Shown here piece after piece: positions 10,242-21,518 of a stretch of 64,000 nucleotides of DNA (positions are counted from its first letter, which is position 1; each line of letters starts with the position of its first letter). The DNA comes from Atriophallophorus winterbourni (Eukaryota; Platyhelminthes; Trematoda; Plagiorchiida; Microphallidae), in the NCBI GenBank assembly GCA_013407085.1, contig JACCGJ010012554.1:1-64000 (forward strand), read 5' to 3'. The notes under the pieces were generated by a model. It worked only from the letters and a program-made list of their open reading frames with translations, was not told the origin of the DNA and did not search any database. A program made the position numbers and the translations under genes.

Positions 10242-11543
10242 GCGATAATTAAACGAAACAAATGTGCAAAATGTTGCCCGGATGTTATTAATGACGATCT
10301 TGCCATACAGTGTGATCGCTGTGATGCTTGGCAGCACCTGCGATGCACGAAACTCTCGAAGTCGTTTTACGATTCTTTGAAACGTCAAACAAATGAAGAG
10401 ATATTCTTCTTCTGCGTTGCTTGTAGAGCCCGGCATCGAAGGGACAAACTTGCCGATAAACGCAGTAGACAAACATCTACATCTTTTGTTCTCAACGAAT
10501 CATCGAATCTGAAACCAGCTGAAGATCCCCCTAGGAAAACTACTTACGCGTAAGTAACAGCTAACGCTTCCATATCATCACTTCCGGACCCGTATGGTGC
10601 TATTGTCACTAGACTACTACGCCTCGAGTCTCTACTGGAAACGGACTCCCCACCTGCTTGCACAAGTCCTAAAGATGATCTGGTATTGCCAAGTGTGACT
10701 CGATCAACAAAATCACACACTACTTCACAGGTAAAGCCAAAACCAAACAATGCTGGGAAACTGCCTGCAGCTCCAAAAGCCAATCACAAGAACACACTAT
10801 CCCTGACCATTGTATGCACAAATATGCCGGAAAGTGTATCTCCATGTTTTCAAGCATGCAGGCAAGATGATGTCCAACAATGGCGAGCTCTCTGTGAGCA
10901 ACTGAAACTTGATGTAGACCCGGTTTTTTTAGAACGTCTTTCCAGACACCCAAACTCGCCCCACGCGGATGCCCCACGTCTACTCAGAATCACCCTTGAC
11001 TCTTTGGAGAAGGTTGAAGAGGTCTTGCTCTCGGCCCACCTTCTCCGAAATACAAATTTGCCTGTTCGTATTTTTCCAGACGTTCCTTGGCCTCAGAGGC
11101 AGATGCAAAAGCAAGAAGGCTACGATTGGGAATCGGCGAACGATAAACGCAGCATTTTTGTTCACGGTGTGCCTGAACTTAAAGATGATGACTTAGCTAA
11201 GAACACTCTACACGACTGTTCTCAGTGGCGCTACATCCAAGAACTCAGCAAAATTCACGGAACTTTGACGACTGCCGTGAAACGCCTTCCCACTTCCTCC
11301 AGCTACAAGGGTAATGCCCCTCGTATTCTGAAAATTACCTTACAATCCGAAGATATGGTTAATACTGCCTTGCGCTCGTGGTATGATAACAAACGCTTTG
11401 CACCTACAGAGGTCCGTCTTCGCTCCGCAGTTGACAAACCAAGACCTCGTCCGCAACCATCAGTCATACCTAGCACAAATCAGTCTGCTGACGAACTTCA
11501 CACGACCGCTTCAAAAAACTCCCCGCAGCCGGTTTCAGTGTGA
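10242..11543 (+). pseudogene. CR1-B ORF1, PHD finger plus RNA-binding-like domains
   Basis: A PHD-type finger opens the protein: NKCAKCCPDV, CDRCDAWQHLRCT and FFCVACRARH, giving the C4HC3 spacing. A proline/serine linker follows, with an in-frame TAA at about 10,551-10,553 (after KTTYA). From 10,686 to the stop the frame is open. It contains two related blocks, PRLLRITLDSLEKVEEVLLSA and PRILKITLQSEDMVNTALRS, that look like tandem RRM-type folds, with VPWP between them. ORF1 proteins of CR1 bind element RNA and form the RNP. The frame opens at 10,242 without an ATG, so the true start is upstream or mutated. Confidence 0.82.
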
Positions 11544-13885
11544 TCGGCGGAATAACTGCACACCCTATCACCACACTGCATACTCTACAATCACGCAGCC
11601 TTTCATGCTGTTACACAAATGCTGCTGGTTTCCTGAACAAACTCCCGGAACTCCGTTACCGCCAATCCCTGTGCTCAAGGGACCTAATAAACGTTACTGA
11701 GACGTGGTTATCAAGCGCAGTTCATGATGCGGAACTCACCCTTCCAAACATATCATTACTTCGCTGCGGCCGTACAACAAGAGGAGGTGGAGTGCTGTTC
11801 TATCATCACAAATCGCTCCGCTGCGAACAATTATCTGACCCTGCGTTGGTTGACTCTGATGTTCTTTGGTGCCAAATCCCACTCAAGCAAGAGAGTCTTC
11901 TCCTGATTGCAGTTGTTTATAGATCTCTCAGTAATACCCCAATGATCGATTCCTCCCTTTTGTCATCAATTCGACATGCTTTAAATAAACGATTCTCCCA
12001 CATACTGATAATGGGCGACTTTAACTGTTCCAGCCTTTATGGCGAACATGCCTCCCACCCATTCGTCACCGCGTTGTCCGAAATATTGGCAACCTATCCA
12101 CTATACAATCATGTTCACGAAGCTACTCGGTTTCGGGGCAAAAATACACCATCCCTTCTGGACCTCAACATCAACAACGAAGAGTTAATGATTGAACAAC
12201 TTTCGTCTAACCCTCCCTTGTGCAACAGCGATCATGTTGTCTTGACATTCACCTTTGTCTCTTTCATGGATTACTTCAACGAACCCTGTCCTAAGAGCCG
12301 CTGGATTACTGATCTAGGCTGGTTCCACCAACTCGTCGTAGCCAATTCATGGGATTTCTTAATGATTGATCAGATCGATTTGGCATGGACCACGTTTTTA
12401 ACTCAGTGGCACGCGCTGCTACGTCTTGCGAGCCACGAAAAGCCCATCCGTCGGAAGAACTTCAGGTCATTCCTTCGCAGCCGAACACGCAAAGCCATAG
12501 CACAGCGAAACGCGGCGTGGCGGTGTTACCAGACAGGACGAAATCGAACTGACTGGGACATTTATAAGTCATTGCGCAATCGTTGCACATCTCTTAGCCG
12601 CCGGGACAAATGCCAGTATGAAATGCACATCTGTAACAAGTTCTTGGATAACCCAAAAAGCTTGTTCCAATTTGTGAATCAAAGACGGGTAGTTAAAGTT
12701 GGAATTCCATCCCTAGTCAGCGCAAACGGTCTCACTTCAACAGCCTCGGAATCTGCAAACCTGTTATCTGAACACTACGCCCCAATTTTCAACCCTACTT
12801 ATTCTACAAACTCCTCCCATTTTTCTTCTCCCTCACATGACGTACAGGAAATGCCGGAAATAATGTTTACCTCTGATGCGGTCCACAAGAAGATTTCATG
12901 TCTACGGCAATACTGTTCACCAGGACTCGGCGGCATCCACCCTAGGATCCTGAAAGTAGCCGCATTGCACATATCTAATCTACTTGCCACGTATTTCCAA
13001 CGTTGTATGGACTCCGCCACTGTCCCCCAAGCTTGGAAAGAAGGAGTTATCACGCCTATCTTTAAAGGCGGTATCTGGTCGGAACCCGCAAATTTTCGTC
13101 CCATTGTGCTGTTGGCAGTCATTTCTAAAGTCATGGAGAGCATAATCTCTGACCAACTTGTTTCACATCTGGAAACAAATCGACTTTTAATCACACAACA
13201 ACACGGCTTTCGCGCCAACCGTTCATGCACTTCCAACTTGCTCCTCGCAAGGGATGCCTGGACGAAATCTGTGGACAAAGGCATTGGTGTCGATGCAGTA
13301 TTTCTGGATTTCTCCGAGGCATTCGACCGCGTCGACCACGACATTCTTTTACTTGAACTCGCTGCCTGCGGCGTTAGGTCATCCTTATTGTCCTGGATGA
13401 AGTACTTTCTTCGCGACCGCTCCCTCTGTGTTCGTGTGCGTGACTGATATCCTGCCCGCTTCCCAATCAAGTGTGGTTTGCCACAAGGCTCCGTTCTTGG
13501 TCCCCGACTCTTCATCATTTTCATCAATGATATTGGCCAAAACATTGAATCGCCGTTCCTCCTATTTGCGGACGATGTCAAAATCTGGCGCTCACTCAAA
13601 TCGCAAAGGGATTCACACGTCCTACAAGATGACTTAAATCGTCTACACAGCTGGTCTTTGAGGAATCATCTCCCATTTAACACATCCAAGTGTAGCGTTC
13701 TCCCCATCCGACACTCAGCTACGGTCGCTTACATTTGGGCTCACAGTCCTTCAGGAGTGTTCGGACAAGAAAAGGATCTCGGATCATATCCAGCACGATT
13801 CGGTTGCACACCGCAATGCGAACGAGCCGCCGGAGGTAGCCAATCGCAAAACTGCTTACTTCGCCGCGCCTTTAGGCAGGTTTGA
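11540..13885 (+). pseudogene. CR1-B ORF2, endonuclease and reverse transcriptase
   Basis: ORF2 overlaps the ORF1 stop by four bases (GTGA at 11,540-11,543), so re-initiation or a frame change could couple the two. The endonuclease comes first: VTETWLSS, GRTTRGGGVLFYH, LLLIAVVYRS, HILIMGDFNCSS, NSDHVVLTF. RT follows: GVITPIFKGG, PANFRPIVLLAVISKVMESII, QQHGFRANRSCTSNLLL, FLDFSEAFDRVDH, GLPQGSVLGPRLF and LLFADDVKIW with the FADD catalytic pair. A single in-frame TGA at 13,446-13,448 interrupts it between motifs A and B; the same frame continues to 13,885 before a frameshift. Apart from that stop the catalytic blocks look intact. Confidence 0.88.
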
Positions 13886-14040
13886 CCGGTTTTCTTCCGA
13901 CATGCTGACTTCTATCCTTCCACACTTGGAATACGGCAGCACAGGATTGGCATCCTGGCATGCAAAGACCGTGTCCCTTCTCGCAAAAGCCCAGAGACGT
14001 GCGACAAAAGCCTTGCCGTGGTATGCATAAAGGTAGTTGA

Positions 14041-14399
14041 AGTTATCCTTATCGTTTCAATTCAGGTTTCTATCGTAAACAAATGTCTCTAAAAAAATAG
14101 AAACATCTAAAAAAATTATTTTTCTGATTAGCTATTTATAACGCTGCTTTAGTGTCAGGTTACATAGAGTCTATGCATGTCTCGTCATAGGTTGGGACTT
14201 GCATCACATTTTTCTATTTGTCACATTGCCTTCCGTGGCATTTTCTATACACTATTATGTATATATCTTATAAATGTCACATTTTTATCCAATATTGCAG
14301 AACAATAAAATCTACCAAAAAAAATAAAAAAAAGTAAAAAAAAACCTGAAAAACATTATGTTTTTAATGTACATTCTTATTTTTCAAATGATGAACTAT
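14041..14399. other. AT-rich spacer with A-rich run
   Basis: No gene is seen. An AATAAA hexamer near 14,305 is followed by a long A-rich run (14,318-14,348), which looks like a polyadenylated 3' end of a retroposed transcript, but no parent sequence was recognised. Confidence 0.4.
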
Positions 14400-15097
14400 T
14401 TTACTTTGATGACCTCTCCCCATGATGGTGAAGAGAATATCTTTCATTATATTCCAGTGTCTTCGAATACCGAACCATCAGTGAAACTGGCTCGAAATCT
14501 ATCCGCCCGAGATTTGTTCCATTTGCGATTCACTCTCCTGCAGATAACGAAAACCCGGCTGGTGAACACATTTTGGCTCGAATCGTCGACAATTCTTCAA
14601 GAGTATTGGAGTACACAGCGTACCCTACTACCATGCTTTTAACCACACCCTCTTTCATCCCCTAGAATTTCTTAGATTTTCTTATTCTGATGGATTTATG
14701 TTCACTTTTCCATCATCCTCTCAACCAATCTCTCCGTAAAAAAAACATAAATTGATACATATATAATTTATTTATCAATTTTTCATGACAATTTATTACA
14801 ATTCACTTCACATTTTCCATAATTACCTTCCATTTATGTTCTCCATGTTTTCCCATCCTTGCAATTCGTAACTTCTGACAAAATTTAAATGAAATCTTAT
14901 TGTTATTTGACATGAAGATTTTTTTCTTACTTTCTGTATATTCGTTTCCATTATTGAACGGAAAAAAATGTTTAAAAATCCCGCTCACTTCGGTCATTTG
15001 CACCGTTATATTTTTTCTTTTGCTGTTCCAATTTTGATAAACTGATCATGTATTACATGCCTTGGATATCCAAGAATATATATTATTTTTATTATTA
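14400..15097 (+). repeat. 5'-truncated ATT-tailed non-LTR element
   Basis: This has the same 3' half as the clean insertion at 16,548-17,074, including the word ctggtgaacacatttt, the 3' UTR and the ccaagaatata-(ATT) terminus. About 160 nt of additional upstream coding-like sequence precedes it. It abuts copy 1 of the segmental duplication at 15,098. Confidence 0.7.
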
Positions 15098-16547
15098 GTA
15101 TTAAAACGCAGAAAACTTATGTAGGAGCAGCGATTAGTTGACGAGTCTACTTGTGCACCAACACGGTTATTCGCATACATTCCACACCGCACAAAGGCGT
15201 CGCCATATATTCCTAATTTGATAGATACGAATGGGGTAGCCATTACTGAGGATGGTTTGAAAGCTGAAGCCATGGCTAAGCAGTATGACTCCGTGTACTG
15301 TCTGGAAGACAGTGATCACCCTTCTGTCTCTAATAACAGTGAGGTGCTGTCTGATCTTCATGCAGATGTAGAGAAGGTTAGACTCCCGTTAGAACAGTTA
15401 GACACAATCCGCGCTAGGACCAGACGGTATTCATCCATAGCATTTAAGAGCACTATCAGAATTTTTGTGCGTTCCGCTGGTCAGGTTGTTTAAAAAATCG
15501 GTAACATTAGGATTCCTGCCACAAGAATGGGAACAGGGTATTATTAAACCGTTTTTAAGAGTGGGGACCCTAGTAGTCCCGATAATTACAGGCCGGTCAC
15601 ATTGACCTCCGTGATCGGTAAAATTTGAGAGAATTCGATCAAAATGAAAATAGAGCACTTCTTCTGGGGTGTAGGCGTTGGTGTCCACAACAAAATGGAT
15701 TAACTAAAAATCGCTCAGGCGTAAGTAACCTGCTCCTGGCGCGAGAAAGTTGGTGTGATTTGACTGATTTTGGTCAAGCGGTCGATGTCATTTTTATCGA
15801 CTTCAGTAAGGCGTTCGACCGCGTGTTTCACCGGCGATTGCTCGTCCAGCTAGAAGGTTTGGGTATTCAAGGTTGTCTACTTAAGTGGATCGAGGCATTC
15901 ATCTCAGGGCGTTCAAACCGTCTAGAGGTGAATGGAGCTTTGCCTTTATAAAGGATAGCAGTCTCCGGAGTGCCGCAGGGATCTGTCCTTGGCCCATTGT
16001 TATTCAAAATTTTCATGAATGATATTCCGCACGCGGTTTCTATCGATTGTCATTTATTCGCGGATGATCTGAAACTGTGGGCCTCTGTCAGTTCCTGCGA
16101 TGGCCACAAGCAACTGCAACAAGCAGTTGATGACTAAGTCAGCTGGACACATCGCTTGTCACTGTCTTTAAATGAGTTCCAGACAGTGGTCATGCGCATA
16201 TAGTCCGATTACACTGCTGGTAAATACTTTCTTTAAGGTAAGCCTATTAGAGCGGTGACGGCCGAAAAATTCTTAGGGATTCTGGTTATGGATTCCTTAT
16301 AGTCAAAGGTTGACACATGACGTGAGAATAGGCAGCGCTAGCAGAATGCTCTGTGTGATTCGCCGTTTATTTGCGACCATTACCCCGCAAATGTTCCAGA
16401 CACTTTTCTCTGCGTATGTTCGTCCTCCTTTGGAATATGGGCTACCTGTTGCATTTCATCGGTCTAAAATCGAAAGCGACTCTTTGGAGAGGGTACACTG
16501 GAAGGGCAATAAGATGGTTCGTGTAATGCGCCAACTCGCGTAAGAGG
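15098..16547 (+). pseudogene. CR1-F reverse transcriptase, copy 1
   Basis: Degraded plus-strand CR1-like ORF2. Visible blocks are PSSPDNYRPVTLTSVIGKI (frame-shifted, near 15,570-15,620), VIFIDFSKAFDRVFH (motif A), SGVPQGSVLGPLLFKIFMND (motif B, near 15,965) and CHLFADDLKLW (motif C, FADD). Several stops and frameshifts are present. Copy 2 (48,958-50,410) shares most of them, so decay largely preceded duplication. The upstream endonuclease part is missing in copy 1 but present in copy 2. Confidence 0.85.
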
Positions 16548-17074
16548 CTGGTGAACACATTTTTGGTTCGATTCGTCGACAGTTCTTCGAGAGTATTGGA
16601 GCACACAGCGTACCCTACTCCCATGATATTAACCACGCCCTCTCTCATCTCCCAGAATTCCTTTGATTTTCTTATGCTGATGGATTTATATTCTCTTTTC
16701 CATCTTCTCAACCAATCTTTTCGTAAAAAACATGAATTGATGCATATATAAATTATTTGTCAATTTTTTATGAAAATTTATTACAATTCACTCCACTTTT
16801 TCCATAATTACCTTCCATTTCTTTTCTCCATGTTTTCCCATCCTTACAATCCGTAAATCCTGACAAAATTTAAATGAAACCTCATTGTTATTAGACATTA
16901 GAATTTTTTTCTTAATTACTGTATATTCGTTCCCATTATTGAACGGAAAATTAATGTTTAAAAATCCCGCTCACTTCGGTCGTTTGCACCGTTATATTTT
17001 TTTGCTGTTCCAATTTTGATAAACTGATCATGTATTACATGCCTTGGATGTCCAAGAATATATATATTATTATT
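16548..17074 (+). mobile_element. 527-bp ATT-tailed insertion, absent from copy 2
   Basis: Relative to copy 2, which runs agagg directly into ataggagg at 50,406-50,418, copy 1 carries exactly 527 extra bases. They begin ctggtgaacac and end in the ccaagaatata-(TAT/ATT) tail. The tail, 5' truncation and homology to 14,400-15,097 mark a target-primed LINE insertion. No target-site duplication longer than about 3 bp is visible. The insertion splits the CR1-F C-terminal coding region. Confidence 0.88.
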
Positions 17075-17720
17075 ATAGGAGGAGCTTACTGAAACTCTTC
17101 CCCCTAGAAATTCGAAGGGAAATATTTGACCTGCTCCTGACACGCCGTATTATTCTGGGTCAATATGGAGAAGTGTTTCTCCAGTACTTCCGATTAGTAG
17201 GTGAGTCGAGGACTCATGGACATGACCTTAAGTTGCAGAAGCCTAGATGGCTAACGCTGAGTAATGCGAGCACGCTATCCACGCGGGTGGTGAACACTTG
17301 GAACTCTCTACCGAAGGGCTCCTGTCTCTACCATCAGAACAGCTATTCAAAAGCGCGTTGGATTAGCATTTGTTGAGATGAATGGACTTGATCCCCGGAG
17401 TGATATGGTGGTGTTCCTCAACTCTCATGGCTTGTCTTGTCAGGTGAAGTCACCCATGTTTATTAGTGTGATGAAGCTTGAACGGGATTTTATCCCTTCA
17501 GCTTTCGATTCAGAGAAAGAAGATGGTTCAAGTTCAAGTTCAATTTGCACAGGACTAAAGGTGGCTAAAAGCCTATCAAGCGCCCACATTTGCTTCGAAG
17601 ATATGCGGTTGAACACCCGGCACTTTGATATCGAATATACAGTTTGTACTTTTCACACGTTCTCGTTTCCGGATATCTGGAAAGTAAGCTAGGGTTTCTC
17701 TTCAACAGCACGGTGAGAGG
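17075..17720 (+). pseudogene. CR1-F ORF2 C-terminus, copy 1
   Basis: This is the tail of the RT protein downstream of the insertion: LEIRREIFDLLLTRRIILGQYG and LSTRVVNTWNSLPKG, the C-terminal block usual in CR1-like ORF2 proteins. The frame shifts near 17,370 and the sequence fades into the 3' UTR near 17,700. Confidence 0.78.
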
Positions 17721-17770
17721 TCAGCTATTCAGGAAACAATGCAATAATATGTGTAAACAATGTATGTTGT

Positions 17771-17915
17771 ATGAAATCACTAGCCTAGTTGAGGCAATGT
17801 GAAACACAGTCATAGTCTGCATGTGGGATAATTTGCTGTCAGGTTGCCCAGGCTTAGACAGATATGATAAAATGTAACAATACGTTTTTATGTTTTCATT
17901 AGACAATGTGCGGAA
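17771..17915 (-). repeat. R repeat (SINE-like), copy 1 no. 1
   Basis: Minus-strand copy of a dispersed short repeat. Its reverse complement contains the family core (gtctaagcctgggcaacctg and the following gacag...). The same repeat is at 51,105-51,240 in copy 2. Confidence 0.65.
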
Positions 17916-17949
17916 ATATGACAAACCATTTAACGTCTAATTCCCTTTT

Positions 17950-18960
17950 AAAGCTTAACTACCATACTACTATACAATCTGAGAGCTTGTTCCAAAAGTT
18001 GACCACACGTTTGCTGAAAAAGTGCTCACGTGCCAGCAACCTGGACTTAATCTTAATAAGTTTAATAGAATTACCCTTTGTAGCTGCTTTAGGGGCAAGT
18101 TTAAGGATTTCAGTAATATCATCACCCTTAAGACCCTTTAAAATCTTGAAGGCTTCTATTAGGTCACCTCGCAGCTGCCGTCTTTTTAGTGAAAACAAAC
18201 CGAGGGTCTTGAGTATTGCCTCACAGGCTTTACCTGTCTGACCCTCAACCATCCTAGTCGCAAGGCGCAGGACCCAATCGAGACATGCTATATCTTTTTT
18301 AAGTACGGTGCACGACTACTTTGTATAAAGGAATGAAGATTACAGGTTTTCGGCATGACAACACTGAGCGCATTCTGAACAATTCTCTGCGAGTCTTGTT
18401 TGCAGCTTCGGCACATTGAGTAGCCCACATGAAATCTCCTGTTATACTTATACCGAGATCCCTCACTTTCTGAGCAGCAGTTATTCTGATAGTTTCTTCG
18501 CCGACTTCTAGTTGAGTTGTCGCTAAATCAGTCGTCAGAACGCAGCTCCTCCCCAACTTTAGTGTCAAGTCCCATGTTTTGTCCACTCGATTACTTTTTA
18601 TAAATCAGATATAGGCGCATCTCTACTTTCGGTTCCTAGGATCTTAAAACCATCAGCAAACAGAAAGCAACGTGAGCTCAAGCGGGCTGCTAGGTCGTTT
18701 AGAAAAATGAGAAAAAAATAGTGGGCAAAGCACCTCGTGTTGAGGCACTCTACTGAGTATCAGTGATTCCTCCAAGCGCATTTCGGCAATTCTAACATAT
18801 TTAATGCGATTAATTAAGAAGCTGTCTAACCATCGATGTACTTCACGTGTGACGCCACACATCCTTAGTTTGTGCAGAAGATACCTTTGATTCACTAAGT
18901 TGAAGGCCTTTTGAAAATCAAGATAGCATACTTTGACTGCTGTCCCTTCATCGAGCCGTA
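17950..18960 (-). pseudogene. CR1-C reverse transcriptase, copy 1
   Basis: Minus-strand CR1-like RT, broken into several frames. From 18,895 to 18,653 it shows LHKLRMCGVTREVHRWLDSF and LSRVPQHEVLCPLFF (a decayed motif B). From 18,586 it shows KVRDLGISITGDFMWATQC, the palm-thumb block after motif C. From 18,252 it shows LRGDLIEAFKILKGL and KRVVNFWNKL, the C-terminus. The FADD region is not readable. Copy 2 (51,286-52,300) carries the same blocks with different small lesions. Confidence 0.82.
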
Positions 18961-19613
18961 GTCACTTTATCAAGAAAGCTTAGAAGATTGGTTAGGCAGG
19001 ACTTTTCTTTCCAGAATCCGTGCTGTGCATAGGATAGTAAGGAATTGGCTACCAAATGTTTACATACCTGGCGCTAAATGATTTTTTTCCGAGCAGTTGC
19101 AAAGAATGCTTGTCAGGCTTACTGGGCTGTAGTTGCGTACATCCGAAATAGGACCCTTTTTGTTTATTGCAAATACTGCCGCTCGTGAGTTTCTAAACGG
19201 TTACCTGAATCGCGCCAATAAACACTGCAGAAAAATGAATGCAACTCATCGGCTTTTTCCTGTGCAGTCAAAGCCGTGTTGCCATCATCCAGCATCTAAT
19301 TCTTGTCTTGAAGATTGCTTGGATTAAACAAAGCCACAAAAAGCTTTCAAGTTAATCTTTACTTTTTAGGCAACTATGGATTCGAAGACCATTTTAGCTT
19401 TCCTTTGCAGCGCAACAGTAGAATTTCTGGTCTGTACGTACTGTAGCCTAGATTTGCGAGTTCCAGAGAATTTGTGAGCCCTTTAGCTACGGTCACGACA
19501 TCTAATAGCGTTGCAAATAGACGCGCTCCACCAGGGGGGACTTCATCGCATCTCACTGGTTGTAGAGGAGCGAAACTTTCCTTTAGTTGTAAAAGGTGAC
19601 CTTTTACAATATT
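18961..19613 (-). pseudogene. CR1-C RT finger and linker region, degraded
   Basis: The minus strand between the readable RT and endonuclease segments. The complement of 18,990-19,060 still reads like the QHGFW-type RT block 2, but stops are dense. No other gene is seen. Confidence 0.55.
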
Positions 19614-20425
19614 TCACCTGATTTCCACACTAGGTTCTAATTCGTCTGGTTCACAACTTAGATTCATTGCTTGCGTTTGTAGTTGGACGATGTCCATTCG
19701 ACCAAAGTTGCAGGATATACTCACTTGGTGACTAGGATGCACTAATGTCCAGTAAAGAAGAATTAAAGCTTGGTCTCTCTTGCCTAGTGGCGAAAGGTAT
19801 TTGATTCCATTAATATCTGTTTCATGAGACAATAAAACCAAATATAAAGTGGACGGAGTATGTCTTTAACATGCTGATAAATGGCCCCGACACGAAACCA
19901 GTCCAGATATTTCGACTCAGCTGACGCTGGTGAAGAAATTTCGGTACGCCAATCAATGCCCGGGAGATTGCAGTCTCCAACAATCAGTAATGGGCTGAAT
20001 TGCCCTTTCAGTACTTCCAATGTGTCCATCACTAATTGATCGTCTAATGGTGAAGCAGTCGGGCTTCTATAATTACATGCAAGTGCCAGTCTCCTCCTCG
20101 CGACAGTAAGAAATACCGATGTTAGTTAAATTGAGTGTGAAGCAATCTTTATCGATGTCTCACTGTGAGGAATATCTTCGTTTATCATAATTGCCACTCC
20201 CCCACCCGTAACACCATAATCGCTATCCTCACGATAGATGGCGTACTTAGTGGATACGAATGACGAAACATGATCATCTGATTTCAACCATGATTTGGAG
20301 GTAGCAATTATGTCGATCTGGTTTTCCAGTGCAGCAAGCTGCAGTTTACCCCACTTATTACGTATACTGCAAGCATCTGTGTACAGTACACAGGTATTAC
20401 TATTCTGCGCACATTTAATCGACAC
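19614..20425 (-). pseudogene. CR1-C endonuclease domain, copy 1
   Basis: The minus strand shows IDIIATSKSWLKSDDHVSSF (the T-E/K-T-W-L block), DSDYGVTGGGVAIMIN, LLIVGDCNLPGIDWRTE (GD(F)N catalytic block) and DINGIKYLSPLGKRDQALI (degraded SDH block). This is the APE-type endonuclease of a CR1-like ORF2. The catalytic GDFN reads GDCN in copy 1 and GDFS in copy 2 (53,178-53,744), independent changes at the same motif. Confidence 0.82.
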
Positions 20426-20553
20426 TTACTCGGGGTCGGAGCACCGTCGTTGATACCCCGTTTTTTGAAACCGAAGTAGTAAATAAGTGGTTAGGCTGCG
20501 CTATCAACGAGCTTGCACCGGCCTAATAGCAGTTGTACATAGATTTTCCTCGT

Positions 20554-21518
20554 TCAGGAGCCTACTAAAAAGCGAATGTTGCTTATTTTCTGGCGTAGTG
20601 CCTTGAAGACCTGAAATGCGTTCGCTTGCCAACGAGTTTTTCTTGCCTCGTATTCCACTTGCGGGCCATTTTGGAGTACGTCTTCAATCACTACCACAGC
20701 AGATGAATTAAACATTTTATTTTGGATAAGGTTGATCCCTTTCATGTGAGTTTTCATGCCAGGCGTTTTTGAACGCTTTTCATGAAAGTTTTTTTGAGGC
20801 TTTGTATCCTGGACAACTTTGAAAAGCCCATTCTTCACAATCGGACGAGCGCTACTTACAGCTGGGTTCCACCGGCCTACACGATGGACCTTTTTTTACC
20901 TGGCAGATAATTAGCCATGCAATACGCAAAACATCTTGAACCATAGAACGGTCCATTTGCCGCCGGGATTTGCTTTCGCGAATCAGCGGCTTTTTCACAT
21001 TAAGAATGAGCAGAGTACGAGTTGGCCGCGTTTCCGCCAATTTATTGGGTGCAGCAAGCTTACTAACTTGCTCAGCGAAGGCATTTATTTGCCTTTCTAA
21101 AGCAATGTAGTTAGATTGCAGTGATTTTACCGAACACTTACCATTAGCGACGGTTTTCTTTGTAGGGTTCTTTTTACCCGCTTTGGTGCTTTTAAATCCC
21201 TACCGAAGGTACTTCGGACAGGACCCAGGTTTATTGATGGGGATGTTTTCTTTAGTATGACAACTTAGAATTCGCACCTTCTGCTACAATGTTGTTAATA
21301 CTACGGACAGAGGTCCTAAGAAAAGCTTCTCTTGCGTTTCGCTTACAGTCCCCGCAAACCAATTCCTGGAAACTATTTTCACAATAGGTTTCGTAATGAT
21401 TGGCAAGAATGCCAGAGTATTTTGGATGAGCCCACCTTTGGAACACATAACAAGCTCTGCCTTTGACCACTTTCTTCCCACATTTGATTGAAACGCAGGG
21501 ATATGACACTTTACGCAT
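20554..21518 (-). pseudogene. CR1-C ORF1 with PHD-type finger, copy 1
   Basis: The minus-strand N-terminal frame (21,518-21,252) reads MRKVSYPCVSIKCGKKVVKG, then RACYVFQRWAHPKYSGI and ELVCGDCKRNAREAF, a PHD-like finger with most cysteines and the histidine retained (copy 2 keeps the second cysteine pair better: ACDVFQRWAHPKCSGI). The rest of ORF1 is broken: 21,040-20,852 and 20,838-20,554 are basic, lysine-rich stretches. Copy 1 lacks about 70 nt near 20,832 that copy 2 keeps (about 54,165-54,233). Confidence 0.75.

Larger units (their letters stand above)
10242..14040 (+). mobile_element. CR1-like non-LTR retrotransposon CR1-B
   Basis: This plus-strand element keeps both ORFs: ORF1 (10,242-11,543) and ORF2 (11,540-13,885 plus a frame-shifted tail to about 14,030, ending near RRATKALPWYA). 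It is the best preserved CR1 copy in the window, with one in-frame stop in each ORF and a frameshift near 13,885. The 5' end of ORF1 has lost its ATG. No 3' microsatellite tail is evident, so the 3' end is probably truncated. Confidence 0.88.

Noticed and set aside
12799..13599. Minus-strand frame of 266 codons
   Set aside because: It is the antisense shadow of the CR1-B reverse transcriptase; it has no motif of its own.
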